DNA of 64,000 bases from Stenopsyche tienmushanensis (lineage: Eukaryota; Arthropoda; Insecta; Trichoptera; Stenopsychidae), in contig WACJ01000400.1 of the NCBI GenBank assembly GCA_008973525.1, positions 62,001 through 126,000 of the forward strand, given 5' to 3'. A program made the position numbers and the translations under genes. This document shows, in pieces, positions 1 to 12,564 of this stretch; positions within the stretch are counted from its first letter, which is position 1; the number at the start of each line of letters is the position of its first letter. The notes under the pieces were generated by a model, which did not search any database, was not told the DNA's origin, and worked only from the letters and a program-made list of their open reading frames with translations.

Positions 1-1243
1 AAAAGTGTAATTTAAAAGACTTGCAGCAAAATTGTTTTATTATATATTACACAAACATAGCTACTATACGAGAGTCTCATGTTATTTTACCTTTCAAGTT
101 CTTAAAGGGCACTATTAAAAATGCTGTGTATTTTGCATGTTTTTGTTGGATTAAAAACTTGCTTTTTGACAACAAAAATCAATTATTATGCTTCTCAAAC
201 AGCAATATTCCACATCTTATTTATTATAGAAGCATATATGGTTTAATACAATAACATTTCAATAACACAGGAAACTATTATCAAGATCCAAAATTAATTC
301 GAACATTAAAGCCTGCTGTTCTAGCAATTATGTTTCGATACAAATAAATCGAAACATAAGTTTGTTTAATATATAATCAAGCAATTCATTACGAACTTAA
401 TAAAACAATACTGTCTAAAATACGTAGTAGACTCCCATCTGCTTTTCTAAGAAGCATAGTAAATAACGGAGATATTTTTGTACCGAGCAAAAATATTTCT
501 TTCTGCAAATATAAATACCTTTTTAGTAGGAATCTTCAAAAATTTATAGAGCGTATATTTATTTTTCTAATGAAAAAACTATCGCACAAAGAGCCTTTTA
601 GGCGCCTTCAAAAGCGATGATAAGCCAAAATGAAATTAATATAAGCGAATTTTCACCTAATTTTTCACATAAACCCTATAACGATACGCGTTGATAAATC
701 GTACTTCTTTGTAGGTGGCTATTCGTACTTTTTTTCCCCAACAAGCTTGTCTACGTAAATATTTATTTTCCTATGACGATTGGGAAATAAATCGAATTTT
801 TTTCGAAATTACGCTCTTCACTGGCGAAGCGATGCTCAACTATTGGCACAAAGTGAGCAAACAATTGCAATTAATCTCTTTGACGATTATTTTCAATTAA
901 ACGTGTAAAATCGTCTTTTTGACTCTTGAAAAATCAGGGACAAAAATGCCAAAAAGCTTTTAATGTATTTGAATACGCGTACTTTATTTTCAACGTTCCA
1001 ATAAAAATGTGTAAGCGAAAAACGCGTGCAAAAAGATACAGACTTCGTACAAAATCCATGAAAAGCGTAAAACTCTTTTTATTTATTACAATAATTATTA
1101 TTTAGTTATTTATGAAAATATTTTATTTAAGATGAAATATGTACTGTTTCCAGTTCATTTGATGATAATCGATCTATTTTTATACTAAGCTAAATTTAAG
1201 ATATACCTATAAATTAAAAAATAAACAATTCAGATATATAATA
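1..1243. other. AT-rich DNA, no gene recognised
   Basis: I see no exon with convincing protein similarity or splice sites here. The short open frames (for example at 21-254 and 715-900) start on TTG or GTG, are AT-rich by composition and resemble no family I know. Confidence 0.5.
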
Positions 1244-1986
1244 GACTGTCCAGTCAAAAATGTCGTTTTTTAAATGAAATATTTTAGTTCAAACAAAAAA
1301 TGTTTTAATCGATTTCATCGATATAATGTATTCTCCTTCAGAAGATATAATCTTTTTCCATCTTTTTAATATTTTTTTTATTCCAGAAGAATACAATTCA
1401 ACGGGTTTTAATTTAAAATATTTTTCGTTACCTTTTTTCAATCTTCAGACAATCTTCAATTCGAGGCAGAGTCAATTGTAAATAAACACTGTTGATAGCA
1501 TACAAGCCACTTCATTTCTTTACATAAACAATACACAAGAAATCGATTCATTTGCTCCTGTTTTAGCAGCGACAAACAGGAACCAATTAAATTATTAAAA
1601 ACGATCGATAGACACAATATTCGATAATTTCTCTGTGTAAACAAAAAACACACTTGAAATCTAAATCATTATTAGTTGATAAATTTGGGCTAACGATCTA
1701 TACAATCGTACGATGTATGCAGGGAAGCTCTCCGTCTCTGTCTCCCGAACTGCAATACGTTCTCCCTCTGTCTCTGTCTGTCTCCGAGCTCAATATACAA
1801 GAGTGCTTTCTGAAAAATGGAGGGGGGGGGTCCCAGGATAGTACTCCTTTAGGGGTTAGTTTAAGTAAAATACTACTTCGCGTTATAATTGTTTTTTCCA
1901 CCATCTTGAAGCGCGTTTTAATTATTTTTTTTACAAAATAACGTTCTAAAATAAATATGAAAAAAACGACATTTTCGACTGGACAA
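1244..1986 (-). mobile_element. mariner-type element remnant, TGTCCAGTC family, copy 1
   Basis: Terminal inverted repeats are visible: the left end reads GACTGTCCAGTC then AAAAATGTCG, and the right end reads CGACATTTTCGACTGGACA. Between them the minus strand at about 1430-1290 encodes a degraded mariner transposase C-terminus, with the Y-S-S-G-I-K-K then K-R-W-K-K pattern followed by S-E-G-E-Y. That pattern is typical of the last 40 residues of mariner transposases. The element is about 0.74 kb, so most of the transposase is gone. A pyrimidine-rich CTGTCTC stretch at 1718-1800 lies inside and is unexplained. Two relatives with the same termini occur at 6762-7341 and 39544-40778. Confidence 0.75.
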
Positions 1987-2789
1987 ATAATTATAATAAC
2001 CGACACTTTTTTTTATGGGAGCTAGGTGGGTCTTTATCTATGTTTCACACATAATTCTTATGTCCTAAGCGTCAGATTTGTCGAAATACATTTTTTTTAT
2101 ATTTTTATATTAATTGTCTTAAAATTAACTTCTGTAATTTATCTTGAAGAAAATTTTATTGAAGCCAAGAGCTATCAACAAGCGCATTCTCATAACTGAT
2201 GGAAACTTAGAAAATAAATTTAAATTTATTAAGGGCCGAAAAACTAATAAAAAGGACCATTTTATCTCTTAAAAACTTTTGAAGATGTCCAGGGAGTCTT
2301 TGAAGAAAAAGTTGATTTGGCCATAAATTCTAACGCTTTTAAATATATTGATTTTGCTGAAAATCAAATGTATGATGATACCACTTCTTATGAACGCTTA
2401 ATTGGACTCTAGTTTTAAATCGGTCGAATTCATGGAATATTTATGCAGTTGTTCCTCTTTGGAAAATACTAAGTAAAATACTTAATTTAATATTTTCTGC
2501 GTTGTACCGAGAAATAGCTACAGTTCTGGGATTCCAAGAACGATTCAAAATCTAAAAATGTACTCAGTGCTACTTAAATTTTTACCGCAGATATAAAATA
2601 TTGGTTGTCAGATCATAAATATTGCACATCTTCCGCCAAACCACATGTTATCAAATTTGCTCCAATATAACTAATAAATTATTATTGTTTAATATAAAAC
2701 ATCGAATAACTTAAAAGTTGCGTACAGTCTATAGGAAATAGTTTGTTCCAAGAACAAAATGTAATCACAATTCAAGCGTAATTACATAT
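1987..2789. other. gene-free stretch with one unidentified coding-like fragment
   Basis: No intact gene is seen. At about 2285-2413 the plus strand can be read as roughly 40 codons of ordinary-looking protein (DVQGVFEEKVDLAINSN and onward) that ends at a stop. It resembles a relic of a host or transposon gene, but I cannot name it and no matching splice sites stand out. Confidence 0.35.
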
Positions 2790-2792
2790 TTG

Positions 2793-2985
2793 TGGCGGGA
2801 AAAGTCTTCGGTTAGCCTTGGCTGCGGAAGGACGTCCTTCCCGCAGCCAGATCTCTCTCTCTGTCGTGTGAATAAAGAGTCATCTCACGTCAGTATTTCT
2901 GTTCGACGCCCATCCATCCATCCAGTTACACATGATCCGAAAGAAGAATGTACCCATGCGTTAGTGGCTAGTATGCAAAATCGAC
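2793..2985 (+). repeat. dispersed GC-richer repeat, copy 1
   Basis: Contains GGACGTCCTTCCCGCAGCC then AGATCTCTCTCTC. The reverse complement recurs at about 10008-10200 and 34110-34300 (core ATCTGGCTGCGAGAAGGA). All three copies are distinctly less AT-rich than their surroundings. The open frames over the copies are not conserved between them, so this looks like a non-coding interspersed repeat. Confidence 0.7.
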
Positions 2986-3200
2986 AATTCTCATTTCTCG
3001 AGAAATTTTCTGATTTCTATATTCGATTGATAAAATTTATACGAATATTTTTGATAAAAATACAACAAATTTGAATAAAATGAAAAATTCATGTTATAAT
3101 TACGAACTAGCTTTTCGAAATTTTCGAAATTAAAATCAAAATTTTTCGAAAAATTTGATAAACAAAATCGATAATTCTCATCTCATCTCGAGAAATAAAA
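2985..3200. repeat. TTTCTCGAGAAAT palindrome-rich repeat, copy 1
   Basis: Several copies of the self-complementary word TTTCTCGAGAAA and decayed variants alternate with TTTTCTGATTTC. The same mixture occurs at 4465-4835, 25200-25760 and 34730-35440. Confidence 0.65.
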
Positions 3201-4464
3201 ATCATCAAGAAATCAGAATCTCTACTTTTAATGATTCTTTTTACGATTATCTTCCTTCTTCATCATGGAATTAGTAATTCCACGCACAACTTTACGTAGC
3301 AAAACTGGATAATTTTTCAAGTCAATTTTGTGAATCCTCAACTCATCGATCAAGGCTTTATGGGTTGTACATCATATGGTGTAATAACCACAGCTTGAAG
3401 AAGAGTTTTCAACAAAAAAGGAAGCATGAATCTTTGAATTAAAACTTATATTGATTTGCCCTTTCTCAATTTTAGTATTATTCTGAAGTAAAATCTATTT
3501 TTGTTTTTCGATAATATCTTCATCTAAATAGTTTTGTTGTGAACAAAGACTTACATCCTACTTAGATTCACCCCGAGACCTCCTTACATACCTATTATGA
3601 TGCTTATTATTTTCGCAGTTGAAATATTAAATTGAACAAGCATCAAATTACATAGGGATGCATATTTTGGGATATTTTGGAGCATGAATACGGCCAAAAT
3701 ATATCATATATCAAGTATATGAGACGTTATCAACTTGTCACAAAACAGACAAACAACTGATCTCCTTTACTAGGCTCATCAACTATATTGACGGTTACAT
3801 GACACATATCCTTGTCGTTTTATTTGGAACAATTAAATTTTCAAAATACAACAAATCCCTTTGGAAATTGCTCGACGTTATTTATTTATTTTCCTTCGAC
3901 GGAAAGATATATTGTGTGTTTAAAAGTATTACATTACAAAATCCTTTACAATAATACAGTTTCTCACAGATTTTATTTGATAGCCATCTTAAATGTGTGA
4001 TTTGGGCAACAGTTTATACGATCGCTCATGAAGAAAGTGCCTTAAAAATGTGTAACACGAAATCGCACTTTTGATACATTGTAGAATTTTCTTCTTATAT
4101 AAAACTCATTCGAGTAAATTCATTTTATAAGATTAATTTATGGCATTATTTTAATGTTTTTTATATGGTTCTATATCCAAGATATGATTTTTTGAAACTT
4201 TCTTTGTATTAATATTTTTAAAAAAAATCTTTATATTGCAAATTTTTTCACCATTTTAATTGATTAGATCTTTTTTTTTTAAATTTAATTTATATAAAAT
4301 TATTTCACCATTAATTTTAAATAATTATGTTAATAAGTTTATGGTTTTCTTAGATATTGTAAATGCGTTTGGCCGTGGTTGACATTTACGGATGAATATG
4401 ACTTTTGAAAATAACTACATTATTCTTTCGAATTATTGAGGTAATTATTTAATTATTATTAATT
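3201..4464. other. AT-rich DNA, no gene recognised
   Basis: No supported coding region. Short open frames such as 3812-4000 are isolated and have no recognisable protein similarity. Confidence 0.45.
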
Positions 4465-4835
4465 AAGATTTTCTCGAGAATTTTTCTGATTTCCCGAAAA
4501 ATTTTTGAAATCAATTTTTATTTTGTAAAATAAAATTTGTTTGAATATTTTTGATACAAATACAACCGCTTCCATTTTTAAAACGTTGCACTTCATATTT
4601 ATATTTGGTTTCGGCCAAAATGCATTGTATTTGAAAGATTTTATTAGGGTACTAATTATGACAAAATATCTTACTATCAAACTCGTCTTATCTTTAAAAA
4701 AAAAAAATTAAAATATTTCAAAATTTTTCAAAAAACAAAAAAAATCTCGAAAATTCTTAAGAAATCTGAGAAATGAATTCGAGAATTTTAATTTCTCGAA
4801 AAGTAAAAATTATCGAGAAATCAGAATTTCTAGTG
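4465..4835. repeat. TTTCTCGAGAAAT palindrome-rich repeat, copy 2
   Basis: Has the same words as copy 1 plus a conserved middle segment (AAACTCGTCTTATCTTT) that is also present in the copies near 25.4 kb and 34.9 kb. The copies are therefore related as longer units, not just as simple repeats. Confidence 0.65.
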
Positions 4836-5796
4836 GTTTCTCATTGACTTAGATATATAATATAATATATTTGAGTTGGATAAGTTATTTTAACAAGATT
4901 TTTTACGTAGAAAATATTAATACTTTTGATCTATCAAATAAGGCTATATATTTGGAAATAATTCTATTTGTCCAGACTCCTTTATATAATAGATCAAGAG
5001 GTTAATATACATATTAAAAATATCTGATCCAGCATCTTCTATCGCTAACTTCTGCCGTCGCCCGCACCAACTATCTAATCCAATAGACACACGTTTATAA
5101 AAACTATAGAATTTAGATGATATCGAGAATAAAAATGATAGTAAAATGTATTCGTATGTATTTTAATATGTATACCATTGTATCATCAATCCTCTTTTAT
5201 GAATATATTATCAGTTTTCATCGGGCAAAATGAAAGACGTGTTATTTCAGGCAAATTCCTATATTTCATTACCACAATCCAATCGGGTGATGATAAAACC
5301 ATACCAAAGGCATAAAACACATAAATTATTACTATCAGACAATTTTATTGCAGTAACACTACTTGGCGACAATTATAATTTATAGAACCGCAAACACCAT
5401 AAATAGCCTTCCCACTATCTAACGTTAATAAACGGATACATTTTGATACTTTGTACGTGGAAATTCGCCGGGAAAATATTAGAATAACCGAAACCGGATG
5501 AAAAACTGTTTTCCAGAAGAAAATTGTATTGTACAAACAGAAATACAAAGGGTGCCCAACCTTTTGTGCTTTGGGAGCTACCTTTCAATTAAAAATTTTC
5601 AGTGACGGGTATAGATTTGTTGCAAACTTTCTTAAACGACGATTGCTGTGAGTGTAGGGTTCCCTTTAACTTTTGTACTAGTTCATTCCTTATTTTTAAA
5701 TTTGAAAGATAGTTATGATTATAATGTTCATACGTGGAACTAAAATGTCGATCCAAATCCAGTTGACCTCTTTTTAGTAGAGCCGATCAGTTTGTA
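4836..5796. other. AT-rich DNA, no gene recognised
   Basis: I find no supported exon, RNA gene or repeat in this stretch. Confidence 0.4.
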
Positions 5797-6630
5797 TTAG
5801 GGTGTCCCATAAGTTTCTTTCGTTTTCATATTAAGAAAAAAATAAGCAATAATTTGTATCACATCAAAATTTATTGAATAATATATTATCTATTCTGTTC
5901 TATTACCTTTTTCCATCTCTTTGGAAGCCTCATAATGCCTTATTGCCAAAATTTCCCAGGTTTGTTGGCAAAATATTGATCAAGGTACATTTTTATATCA
6001 TTTTTTGAATTAATTTTTTTACCACGTAAAGAATTTTTCAATGAAATAAATAAATAATAATCTGGAGGGGCAATGTTTGGAGAGTATGGAGGAAGAGGTA
6101 AAACATCCCAGTCAAACGATAATAATTTATTTCTGACGGGCAAAGACACACGATTCCTGGCGTTATCGTGATGAAAAACAACGCCTCATCTGTTCGCTAA
6201 TTCTTGCCGTTTTCTGGCAATTAAATCCTTTAGATTGTCTAGTTGGAAACAATATTTTGTTGAATTGATCGTTTCACCTTGCTGAAGTAGCTCATAATAA
6301 ACTACCCCCTTCCAATCTCACCAAATGCATAGCAAAACCTTTTTTTGGATGTAAGCCAGATTTAGCTACAGTAGAAGCTTCTGTACCCTTGGTCCAAGAC
6401 CGTTTACGTTGGATATTCTCATAGAGTATCCAGCTATCATCTCCAGTGACAAGTCTCTTCAAAAAAGGTTGGCTATTATGTCGAAGAAGAAGAAGATGAT
6501 TATGGACGAAAGTTCGTGGAATTTCTAACTTGTTAGCTATTTCGCGAACAGTATATCGTGGATTTTCTTCAACCATGGCAATGATTAGATCTGTGTTCAT
6601 TTACGAAAGAAACTTATGGGACAACCCTAT
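5797..6630 (-). mobile_element. mariner element, internally deleted
   Basis: Inverted ends (TTAGGGTGTCCCATAAGTTT on the left, near-perfect complement on the right) lie next to TA. On the minus strand the first part (about 6600-6292) has a mariner helix-turn-helix start, then jumps to the VTGDDSW motif carrying the first catalytic Asp, followed by R-K-R-S-W and L-H-P-K-K. The second part (about 6149-5910) carries WDVLPLPPYSPN and the APPD segment with the third catalytic Asp, then Y-Y-L-F. The usual length is about 1.3 kb with a transposase of about 345 aa; here it is about 0.83 kb. The region between the helix-turn-helix and the catalytic core is deleted, and the frame is broken at about 6290 and 6150. 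It is a dead copy. Confidence 0.9.
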
Positions 6631-6761
6631 CTTCATTGTATCATATCTTCAAAGAGCCACGATCATATTTAAAATTTCAATAAAAATCCAATTATTTTAT
6701 TAAGATCCGTTGAAAATTATTTAAACCATATGAATAAAGTGAAAACCTTAAATGAATAAAA

Positions 6762-7341
6762 TGTCCAGTCGAAAATGTCGTTTTTTTGCATACTTACCTT
6801 TTGAACATCAGTTATGTCTTATCCATCCCTTTGACAACATGTTTTGTATATTTTGTTAGTCGACTAACATCTCAAGAACGTTATTTTATAGAAAAAAAAA
6901 TATTTTTTTATTTAAACCGCGCTTCAAAATGGTATTTTATGCCGAACAAACAGTTCAAGCAAAGTACCATATTGCTCGAATATCTTCAAAAAAAACTGCA
7001 ATTAAGAATATTTTGTATACCCTCAGGGAATTCCTAACTGATTGTCAATGCTAAACATGGTTTAAATAATTTAAAAGTAGAAATTTTAGCATTTTTTTTT
7101 AGATCGATGCAGCATTATTTATCGAAAAAAATCATAAATATAGAAGAGGTGAAAAATGCAATCGAAAAATATTTTATAACAAAACCCGTTTAATTTTATT
7201 CTTCTGGAATAAAAAAAAAATTAAATAGATATGAAAAGGTTGTATCTACTGAAGAAGAATATTTTGCGTCGATGAAATAAATTTTTTGTTTGTATTTAAG
7301 TCTCATTTTAAAAAAAAAACGACATTTTCGACTGGACAATC
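6762..7341 (+). mobile_element. mariner-type remnant, TGTCCAGTC family, copy 2
   Basis: Both termini match copy 1 (left TGTCCAGTCGAAAATGTCG, right its complement). The plus strand at about 7100-7280 encodes a degraded mariner C-terminus: S-M-Q-H-Y-L, then E-E-V-K-N-A-I-E-K-Y-F, F-Y-S-S-G-I-K-K, R-Y-E-K-V and E-E-E-Y-F. An in-frame stop interrupts it after KPV. The remainder of the 0.58-kb element is non-coding. Confidence 0.8.
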
Positions 7342-7816
7342 CATTATTAAATCAATTACAATCAAAATTTGCACTAAATTTTGCATAAATCTAATTGAAG
7401 CTTAATAATAGAGCAAGTATCAATTAATTAACTAGAATTTGAAGTTATATTAAGTTTTTAACGTAGATAAAATAACATTCGTTATCTACAATAAGTCCGA
7501 AAAAATAAATTTAAAGCAATGGTGGAATATCTAAAGCTTAATATGATGAATATTCAGAACTTGCAGATTAAATAGAACTATAATGTTTAGATAATATTTG
7601 ACTAAAACTACTTTGTTTGACACACGCATAGCAAAATAATTGGTTTTATGAAAATTGCAGAAAACTTCTCTATCAAAATATCTTTAGACTACATCATACA
7701 ATGTGATGATAGAGATGTTACAGTTGCGTGGGCGTTGCGTTGTTCGCTTGATTTTGTGAGCAATATTATGAAGCTTACTAGCAAATGCTATTTTTGGTTT
7801 AATAGTAGCTCAAAGT
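7342..7816. other. 3' flank of IR-A
   Basis: AT-rich DNA downstream of the minus-strand IR-A stop codon. No independent gene is supported; the open frame at 7648-7869 overlaps the IR-A 3' end in antisense. Confidence 0.4.
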
Positions 7817-10800
7817 TCACAAAACAAACTGAAATTCCGGTGAGATTATTTCGATATTTTCGTCTCTAAAAGCGACTGCCACCTTTTTTTGTTGACGCTT
7901 CGATACTACAAATGCGATTTTTTCAAACAAGAATACGATAAATGCACTCAAAAGTCCAAAGATAAGCAAATAGAACGCCGTTTGCACGTCGACCAATGTA
8001 AGTTCCGAAAATATGCTAATGGACTTCTTCTCCATTCTGCTGCGCAGCATGATGGCATATTCAGTGAAATCGTACCATTTTCTAATCAATCCCGCCGAAT
8101 AAGCTCGCATCAAGAATCTATTCAACTGTGTCAAAAACGGATATCCTTTGTAAACTATATACGATAGATAAAAATATCGCGGGCATTCGTCGACTATATG
8201 AAAAAATGGCTCTCCTAATTCGTCGCTGTATCGAAGCTCGATTAGAAGCTTAGCATCCAATTTTCTCTCCACGGTGAACACCTTCTGGTAGATGATCTTC
8301 ATTCCCCCTGGACCGTGTGTCGGAACGACTTTCTTTTTAAGTTTGTCCATGACAGCGCTTATATTCGTCCCGAAGAGATCTCCAATGCTCAATGCGGCCA
8401 CTATCGGATAATGGCTCTCTTCGACGGCATCTAAGGTATCGATGTCTTTGTTGTATGTTATTGTGCTGTATGCAGTCGTCAAATAACCCTGAAATAAAAT
8501 AGAAATATGGTTTTGATCAATTGTGGATACATTTGAAGATATTGATCGTTTTGCTACTCATTCCTTGAGCGTTTTCTATCTAAAATCCCTATATAAATAA
8601 GCTTATTCTAGCTTAACCATACGTGGAAGTTAATGAGAAATCACCACATGAAAAGCCTTCATCCCTATAAAAAAAATCTTCAATGGTGATTGCCTGCGAC
8701 CAATTAACCTTTTGAGAAGTACAATCGCATATTTGCGATCGAATTCCAGTTAGAAATAGTTTAGAATTTGCACGAAACTCATTCTTAAAAGAATATTCAG
8801 AGTTTATACGCGCATAAATTTGTTACAACAAAAATTTCATACTAATATAAATTTTTTTTAAAAAAATATATTGAACATAAACCTGGAGCCATAGTTTGAG
8901 AATTGCTATATTAAATGAACACGAACAAGCGGTTATATTGTCGAAAAATATAACCATTTATGTCGTTACAATATTGATATTATCAAACTGATGTTGTCGA
9001 CAACCAAACACATATTTTGAAACTATAATCTAACACATTTTCCTCATATTCAAACAAACATGTTGGTAATTTTGATTGCCCCTAAAAGCGAAAAGCAATA
9101 GACAGGAGTTGAACACCACAAAAGCCATAAATGAAATTTACGGTGAAATGTTACCATTACGACGTGTCAATTTTGATCACCATGATCGACAGCTCAAGAC
9201 CATTTAAAACGTATCGGGAAGACGAATCGAATGAGGATTTGGATGCCGCACGAACTATCACCGATACAGGTGTGACGCGATCAAATAAGACAATTCCATT
9301 AGATGTTTTCTAGATTTCCGTTAAAAAGAATATCATAGCATTTCCGACAAATCGTAAAACCACTTCCATTTTTGACGACATATTAATGTGAGCAAAATTT
9401 TTCAACTCTTTTATTATTTAAAAATGAAAAGCGGTCATGCTAAAAAGGTCTTGATCAAGAATTTCGGACATAAAAACCAATATAGTATAGTTTTTGTGTA
9501 CGAGGCAAGTTCATAAAGTAAGTGTACTGTGACCATAATGGATTGTAGTTTTTTTTGTTTTTTAATGGTTAGCAATACTGAGTGGTAGAGGAGAATTTCT
9601 TGACAAAGCGGGCATAGCAGGAATACTTTAGTACGTTAGTTGTAGTGTTAAGTTGCGTGAAAGATGTCGGTAAAAAATCCCACCAAGTGCGAGCGGGTCA
9701 ATAGCGTCCGTGAGTTTCTTGAGCGATTTGAATTGGAAGGTAAGAATTTTCTGAGCTCAATTGTGACTGGATATAAAAAGTGGGTGGCTTATTACATGTC
9801 TGAGTCAAAAAGACAGTCGTCATAGTGGCGTCACATCAATTCACCATCTGTCAAAAAATTTAAAAACCACAACTTCGGACAAAAAAAAATCATGACTGAA
9901 ATTAGGATCAAAAAGGCATCATTTTGGCCAAATTTCTGCTACATACGAGGAGATTATCAATGTACGATTTCGTTCTGCTTTCAGATCATGTATAGCCGGA
10001 CGTATGGATGAGGATGGACGGACGTCGGACAAAAAGAATCTCTTCTCTAGGTTACTTTTTATTCAGCACGAGAAAGAGAGAGATCTGGCTGCGAGAAGGA
10101 CATCCTCCTGCAACCAAGGCCAACCGACGACTTTCTTCGACTCCCGCTTCGACAACGCTATTACATGGGGATAGTAAATCGCCCATGCTACACCATCAAG
10201 CCACCAAGACGCTCATGGACTCATTTGGTTAGGTTGTTTTGAATCATATCCCGTATTCTCTCGACTTTAGATTGTCATCTTTTTACCTCCTTGAATGCAC
10301 TAATGGGTGGAGTTAAATTTCACTTTTTCTAAAAAAAAAAATCTAGTACACTTACTTTCTAAACATCCCTCGTATGTATATTTTTAGAAATAAAAAATGA
10401 AATTTGTTGTAAAATTGGTGCATCAAATCAATATCTATTATTTTAGCTTTTGATATGCCGCGGAATTATGGAATAACTTTGGCGTGTCGTGGGTGAAAAA
10501 AGGTTGCGGAGCACTGTTCTAAAGGATAAACGCTTTTCAAACGTAAGTGAAGTCGAAACTCATATTTGTACATATTTCGACTCGTATGACTTAATCATGT
10601 TGAATTTTCACTAGATTTTAACCCCTTCCCCTCTCAAACGGTAACAATGTTCATAAACGTAAACTATTTATTATATGGTTTTTTAAAAAAATATTCCAAC
10701 TTAAAAAAATGATATAATTTTTTGGTTGGCTTCAGCAAGTTTGAATCAGTCTGATACTATCTTAACGAGCAGTAAATCGTCTGGCAATACTTATAAATGA

Positions 10801-12564
10801 TTGTTTATTTTACAAATTTATAGAAAATTAAAAAAAACTACTTTGACAGTATGACTAAATTATGTTAAATTTTCACTAGATTTCAACCCAGACTGTTATA
10901 ATGATGGTCCAGAAGCACGCCAGAGCACAACTATTAAATGATCCACATATGTTAGATGACCCTCAATTTCACTCCATAAATAGCCATGTTAATATTCCCT
11001 AGAAAGCTAGAGAAAATCTAATAATTGGACATGAAAATATCAATATGCTGAGATACAAAACTCTTATCCAAATCGATAGTGTGTATGGAATCAGCATGTT
11101 TTTTATCATTAACAGAAGTTATTCATTTAAGTTGTCCAAACATCTTTGAAGTTAAATTACCATAGTATTTATAGAATATTATTTAATCACCTGAAAGACG
11201 CATGCGAACACCAGATTGAAGTACAGACAGACGAAGATCAGGATTCTTTCGCCGTGCATAGATGGATTTATCACCAACGGTCTTGAAGCTATCAGCAGCA
11301 AAATATCCAAGACGATCATCGAACCGTTTGTGTCGGGCGTTTTTGGAAATTTAGTTCTGAAAGTCCACCAAACTCCGCTCAGAATCAAAGCAGTAGCGAG
11401 CAAAAAGCACCAGGTCGACACTTGGAACACTTGAAATATCGACAGCCAATTTGGTATCCTCGGAGATTTCGGAGACACCAAGCAAAATTCGTCGCTGTAA
11501 ATCGGATAGGTGTATTCGATTTCGTCCGTCCCGTAAGGACGAAGAAATCTCGCATTTATAGAAATGTCACTCCTTTTCATAATCACGTCTCCTAAGCTTC
11601 CACTTACAGACCCGTTGGGGAAGATTGTTCCATATTCTTGTTTGTCGCTTGGTTGTTGAAGGATTGGCTTGAAATTCATCCTTTTGACGAAATTTCCAAA
11701 TATCAATCCGTCTACTCCTGATAAATAATTTATATCGGCTGTATCGTCTTTTAGATATGACCCAGATATGGGTGGTGGCATGAATTTCAGAAGCGTGGGT
11801 ATTCTTTGAAAAGCCACCGCCTTAATTGGATATCCCTTCATGTTGCTTGTAAGATGTAGCACAATTGATGCCTCAGATTTGTTATGAATTGTATAAATTT
11901 TCCTTGAGCAATCACTTTTGAAGCATTTTTTGAGTGGATTAAACTTCCAGACCATCATAGAATTGCAAAATTGCGGCAGAATGATATAAATATCTTTGAT
12001 TTCAAAGTTTTGCCACGATTCATCTAAGATGAGCCCAATCTTTTGTTTATATGCTTTGACGACGATTTTGGATTGGCAAGAATCGTCTTTGAATTCGTCC
12101 ATCAAAACGAAGATAAAGAAAGAGCTCGATGAATGCTTGAAAAACGACCATCGATCCAAGAACATTGATTCTTTCAATTTCTTATGGGATTCGTATACGA
12201 CGAAGAATACTCTTTTCGCCGCCCCTATAGATTTGATCTTCACTCGAGTGCATCGTTTATTTTTGCATACTGCCATTTCTAGAGGCTTATACAAATGAAT
12301 GGGTATTGAAGTCGTTTCCATAAGATGTTTTACGAGCAACTCATAAAAATCTCTGACTTTATAAATATCTTCATTCAATTCAGTCAATTCGCTACCATCA
12401 ATGATGCAAATCATTTTCGTATATTCCGAAAACAGATTCAAATCTATATAAAATGTATTCCATGAAACTTCCATTGCGTTGCTGGATATAATCGAAACAT
12501 TTTGACACTCAATTGATTTTGACAACCCGTGAAAAATTAACAAAACAAAAATAATGCGAAACAT
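7817..12564 (-). CDS. Divergent ionotropic receptor IR-A (two exons)
   Basis: A chemosensory ligand-gated channel subunit of the insect IR family (variant ionotropic glutamate receptors), predicted to sit in dendritic membranes of sensory neurons. Exon 1 runs 12564-11191 and exon 2 runs 8488-7817. The donor CAG|GTGAT and acceptor TTTCAG|GG join in phase 0 as VFQ|GYLTTAYS. The predicted product is 681 aa. Visible parts are a signal peptide (residues 1-20), a divergent extracellular N-terminus, and an S1 lobe with GSLGDVIMKRSDISINARF and an E-Y-T-x-P-I-Y element. M1 is about 383-402, the pore segment about 417-432, and M3 about 441-458. The S2 lobe follows, with GYLTTAYS and ECPRYFYLSYIVYKGYPF, and M4 is about 626-653. 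Start chosen: ATG directly before the hydrophobic leader. No frame breaks are seen. It is the downstream member of a three-gene tandem cluster. The ligand cannot be inferred, and the canonical glutamate-binding Arg position is not clearly conserved. Confidence 0.88.
9501..10372 (+). mobile_element. mariner element carrying a nested repeat
   Basis: The ends are inverted repeats (left begins CGAGG and contains AAAGTAAGTGTACT; right is AGTACACTTACTTT up to CCTCG). They are flanked by TA on both sides, the mariner target duplication. The plus strand at about 9690-9880 encodes a transposase core piece: V-R-E-F-L-E-R-F-E-L-E-G, then IVTGYKKW in place of the usual V-T-G-D-E-T-W, then ESKRQSS and NSPSVKKFKTT. 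The catalytic Asp of that motif is lost and stops interrupt it. The right half (10008-10240) is replaced by an inserted dispersed repeat. Confidence 0.85.
10008..10240 (-). repeat. dispersed GC-richer repeat, copy 2 (nested in mariner)
   Basis: The core ATCTGGCTGCGAGAAGGA is shared with copies at 2793 and 34110. It lies inside the mariner at 9501-10372, so it inserted after that mariner. The open frame reported over it is GC-driven and not conserved between copies. Confidence 0.65.
10720..10975 (-). repeat. Half of a foldback element
   Basis: Matches one arm of the inverted-repeat elements at 21742-22135 and 26692-27440. Shared words include GACTGTTATAATGATGGTCC with CACGCCAGAGCACAAC, and ACATATGTTAGATGA. 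Only one arm is present here. Confidence 0.6.

Larger units (their letters stand above)
8489..11190 (-). other. Intron of IR-A, with transposon insertions
   Basis: A 2.7-kb phase-0 intron with a GT donor at 11190-11189 and an AG acceptor at 8490-8489. It contains a mariner (9501-10372) that itself holds a dispersed repeat, a coding-like mariner scrap around 9185-9310, and half of a foldback element (10720-10975). Confidence 0.8.
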
